The notes under the pieces are model-generated. The model saw only the letters and a list, made by a program, of their open reading frames with translations. It made no database searches and was not told the origin of the DNA. Below are positions 61,559-64,000 of a DNA stretch of 64,000 nucleotides, in pieces (position 1 is the first letter of the stretch; every line of letters begins with the position of its first letter). The position numbers were made by a program, and so were the translations under genes. Where the stretch lies: contig JADJJI010000011.1 of the NCBI GenBank assembly GCA_016706565.1, positions 372,001 to 436,000 on the forward strand, written 5' to 3'. The DNA comes from Piscinibacter sp. (lineage in GTDB: Bacteria; Pseudomonadota; Gammaproteobacteria; Burkholderiales; Burkholderiaceae_C).

Positions 61559-62545
61559 ATGTCCAAGTTCAAGCTTCTTCGGTCCTTGGTCCTGTCGGCC
61601 GGCTTCGCGCTCGGTGCCGGCCTGGCCCTCGCGCAGGCCTACCCGGCGAAGCCGGTCAACCTGATGGTGCCGTACCCGGCAGGCGGCCCGTCGGATGCGA
61701 TCGCGCGCATCTTCTTCAACCCGCTGGGCAAGGAGCTGGGGCAACAGGTGCTGGTCGAGAACCTCGGCGGCGTCAGCGGCGCGCTGGCCGCGCAGAAGGT
61801 GCTGGCAGCGCCCGCCGACGGCTACTACGTCTTCCAGGGCTCGCCCAACGAGGTGATCCTGTCGCCGCTGGCCAATGCCGCGGTCAAGCTGAAGACGGAG
61901 GACTTCCGCCTCGTGCACCCGGTGGCCGATGCGGTGATGGTGTTCGTCACGCGCAAGGACCTGCCGGTCAACAACGTCGACGAGCTGATCGCGCTGGCGC
62001 GCAAGTCGGGCGACAAGCCGCTGACCTATGGCAGCGTGGGCATCGGCTCGCTGTACCACCTGATCCTGGAGAACGTGCAGGCGGCCACCGGCATCAAGCT
62101 GGCGCACGTGCCCTACAAGGGCAACGCGCCGCTGCTGCAGGACATCGGCGGCGGCCAGGTCGACTTCGCGGTGCTGGTCTACAGCGCGGCGATGGGCGCG
62201 CTGGCCGAGCAGGGCCGGCTGAAGGTGATCGGCCAGCTCGGCGCGCAGCGCTCGGAGCTGCTGAAGAACCTGCCGACGGTCAGCGAGAGCCAGTCGCTGA
62301 AGAACTTCTCCTACAAGATCTGGACCGGCTACATGGTGCCGAAGAACACGCCCGAGGACGTGGTGGTGCGCCTGCATGCCGCGATCGGCAAGTCGCTGCA
62401 GGATCCGTCGGTGCGCGCGCAACTGGCCGCGCAGACCCAGGTCGCCTCGGCGCCGATGACGCTGGCCGAGTCGGCGAAGTTCTTCGACGCCGAGACGGCC
62501 CGCTACCGCGCGATCGCCAAGCAGATCAACCTGCAGCCGCAGTGA
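61559..62545 (+). CDS. Bug/TctC-family periplasmic substrate-binding protein
   Basis: 328 residues. Signal peptide (LLRSLVLSAGFALGAGLALAQA) then the Bug fold: YPAKPVNLMVPYPAGGPSDA, LGKELGQQVLVENLGGVSGA and the family's GADG-like PADGYYVF. Binds a carboxylate-type ligand in the periplasm; the membrane tripartite parts (TctA/TctB) are not in the window, as usual for Bug genes. Strong AAGGAG. Followed by an M20 hydrolase that probably acts on the imported compound. Confidence 0.93.
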   Translation: MSKFKLLRSLVLSAGFALGAGLALAQAYPAKPVNLMVPYPAGGPSDAIARIFFNPLGKELGQQVLVENLGGVSGALAAQKVLAAPADGYYVFQGSPNEVILSPLANAAVKLKTEDFRLVHPVADAVMVFVTRKDLPVNNVDELIALARKSGDKPLTYGSVGIGSLYHLILENVQAATGIKLAHVPYKGNAPLLQDIGGGQVDFAVLVYSAAMGALAEQGRLKVIGQLGAQRSELLKNLPTVSESQSLKNFSYKIWTGYMVPKNTPEDVVVRLHAAIGKSLQDPSVRAQLAAQTQVASAPMTLAESAKFFDAETARYRAIAKQINLQPQ

Positions 62546-62552
62546 GCCGATC

Positions 62553-63755
62553 GTGACCTACCTGCTGCAGGCCCTGCAGGCGCGCGCCGGCGAGTTCATC
62601 AGCCTGCGCCGTGACATCCATCGGCACCCCGAGCTGGCCTTCGAGGAACATCGCACCGCCGCGCTGGTGGCCGACAAGCTCGAGGGCTGGGGCTACGCCG
62701 TTGAGCGCGGCATCGGCGGCACCGGCGTGGTCGGCACGCTGGTGCGCGGCCGGGGCACCCGGCGCCTGGGCCTGCGCGCCGACATGGATGCGCTGCCGAT
62801 CGCCGAGGCCAGCGGCGCCGAGTGGTCGAGCCGGAAGGCCGGCGTCATGCACGCCTGCGGCCACGACGGCCACACGGCGATGCTGCTGGCCGCGGCGCGC
62901 CACCTGGCCGAGCAGGGTTCATTCGACGGCACGTTGCACCTGATCTTCCAGCCGGCCGAAGAAGGCGGCGGCGGCGCACTGCGCATGATGGCCGACGGCC
63001 TGTTCGAGCGCTTTCCCTGCGATGCCGTGTTCGCGATGCACAACATGCCCGGCACCGAGCAGGGCCGCTTCGTGCTGCGCGAAGGCGCGGCGATGGCCTC
63101 GTCCGACTACGCCACCGTCACGCTGACCGGCTTCGGCGGCCACGGCGCGATGCCGCACCGCGCGGCCGACCCGATCGTCGCCGCGGCGAGCATCGTGATG
63201 GCGCTGCAGACCGTGGTCTCGCGCAACATCGATCCGCTGCAGGCCGCGGTGGTCACCGTCGGTGCGCTGCATGCCGGCAAGGCGAACAACGTCATCCCGG
63301 CCTCGGCCACGCTGGAGCTGAGCGTGCGTGCGCTCGACCGCGAGGTGCGTGCCACGATCGAGCGGCGCGTCAAGGCGCTGGTGGCGGCGCAGGCCGAAAG
63401 TTTCGGCGTGACGGCGCAGGTCGACTGGAAGCCGGGTTACGCCGTGCTCGTCAACACGCCGGCCGAGACCGCCTTCGCGCGCGAGGTGGCGCTCGAGCTG
63501 GTCGGCGAAGCGCAGGTCACGCTGCAGGGCCCGCCGCTGACCGGCAGCGAAGACTTCGCCTTCATGCTCGAGCGCGTGCCCGGCAGCTACCTGCTGATCG
63601 GCAACGGCACGGGCGAAGGCGCCGGCGAGGGCGGCTGCATGGTGCACAACCCGGGCTACGACTTCAACGACGCCAACATCGGCCTGGGCAGCGCCTACTG
63701 GGTGCTGCTGGCCGAACGTTTCCTTGCCGCGAAGGGGCCTGCCACGGCCGCCTGA
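62553..63755 (+). CDS. M20-family amidohydrolase (hippurate hydrolase-like)
   Basis: 400 residues from GTG 62553. Metal ligands of M20D enzymes visible: MHACGHDGHTAML (CxH then H), FQPAEEGGGG (EE), FAMHNMPG and CMVHNPGYDFND. Cleaves N-acyl amino acids or similar amides. Seven bases behind the Bug receptor gene, likely using its imported substrate. Regulated by the divergent LysR. Confidence 0.93.
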   Translation: MTYLLQALQARAGEFISLRRDIHRHPELAFEEHRTAALVADKLEGWGYAVERGIGGTGVVGTLVRGRGTRRLGLRADMDALPIAEASGAEWSSRKAGVMHACGHDGHTAMLLAAARHLAEQGSFDGTLHLIFQPAEEGGGGALRMMADGLFERFPCDAVFAMHNMPGTEQGRFVLREGAAMASSDYATVTLTGFGGHGAMPHRAADPIVAAASIVMALQTVVSRNIDPLQAAVVTVGALHAGKANNVIPASATLELSVRALDREVRATIERRVKALVAAQAESFGVTAQVDWKPGYAVLVNTPAETAFAREVALELVGEAQVTLQGPPLTGSEDFAFMLERVPGSYLLIGNGTGEGAGEGGCMVHNPGYDFNDANIGLGSAYWVLLAERFLAAKGPATAA

Positions 63756-63767
63756 CATCCCGACCCC

Positions 63768-63948
63768 GCAGGAGAGCGCTCCGGCCCCCGGCCGGAGCCA
63801 CCGAAGGCGCAAACTCCCATGAACGCTCAGGTACCGTACTGCACACCACCATCGCCGTCTGGAGAGCCTTCACAGCCGTGAAGCGCCGAAGGAGCAAGGC
63901 CCGGCCCGCAAGGCCCGGCTGAATCTCTCAGGCACCAAGGACAGGGGG
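63768..63948 (+). promoter_or_regulatory. Tandem glycine riboswitch
   Basis: Two aptamers in a row. First (63768-63842): GCAGGAGAGCGC with ACCGAAGGCGCAAACTC and AACGCTCAGGTACCGTACTGC. Second (63857-63948): CTGGAGAGCC, GCGCCGAAGGAGCAAGGC, GAATCTCTCAGGCACCAAGGACAGGGGGA. These are the hallmark GGAGAG, CGCCGAAGG and CTCAGG-AC elements. The downstream gene (commonly gcvT of glycine cleavage) lies beyond the window; the riboswitch turns it on with glycine. Confidence 0.93.
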
Positions 63949-64000
63949 AGCGGCAAGCACACGTCGACGTCGGTCGCCGTGCGCGCCCTCCCTTCTTGGA

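Overview
The window is about 70% GC chromosomal DNA with the gene style of a betaproteobacterium of the order Burkholderiales, probably the Rubrivivax/Leptothrix/Piscinibacter side. This is inferred from protein content: a Bug/TctC binding protein, the DUF2868-DUF3482 pair, RdgC, a VF530-type protein, a MexAB-OprM-like pump and a tandem glycine riboswitch. No rRNA, insertion sequence, phage or CRISPR array was seen. Genes are dense, and many pairs overlap by four bases (ATGA or GTGA).

Layout. 0-7 kb: the gspG pseudopilin end of a type II secretion locus, a lytic transglycosylase, an orphan OmpR-type regulator, an initiator tRNA with promoter and terminator, and a minus-strand operon (PNPOx-like protein, a frameshifted [2Fe-2S] ferredoxin, YadG/YadH-type ABC exporter). 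7.2-11.8 kb: a compact plus-strand operon encoding an SDR, a DsbA-like isomerase, a ketopantoate-reductase-like enzyme, an APH-fold kinase and a divergent enolase. It looks like an undescribed catabolic or biosynthetic pathway. 11.8-21.5 kb: a BamA-superfamily protein, an XRE-cupin regulator with GNAT, and a TetR-controlled RND efflux operon with an AcrR-like operator. 21.5-31 kb: TerC, a split YeeE/YedE pair, a BTAD/TPR regulator, an OsmC/DUF1059/secreted-protein patch, and the DUF3482/DUF2868 pair.

31-42 kb: an orphan MbtH-like protein, an isochorismatase-like hydrolase with a GlxA-type regulator, and an acyltransferase. A CGNR/AraC divergent promoter follows, carrying two copies of a 20-bp palindrome. 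Next comes a cyclic-di-GMP-I riboswitch in front of an unrecognised 80-residue protein, then an aldo/keto reductase and a YihY protein. 42-57 kb: a fatty-acid hydroxylase-like protein, a TTC38-like protein, a diiron oxygenase divergent from a wHTH/NB-ARC/TPR regulator, PhnA, a propeller protein with an HTH regulator, RdgC, and a LysR/flavoprotein pair. A second wHTH/NB-ARC regulator closes this stretch.

57.5-64 kb: a four-gene operon of DUF4395, a class V aminotransferase/cysteine desulfurase-like protein, a pyruvoyl-dependent arginine decarboxylase and a PACE-family exporter. It suggests that agmatine is made and exported together. Then come a LysR/Bug-receptor/M20-amidohydrolase locus and a tandem glycine riboswitch whose target gene lies beyond the window. 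The most promising undescribed items are the c-di-GMP riboswitch and its small protein, the kinase-enolase operon, and the decarboxylase-PACE operon.
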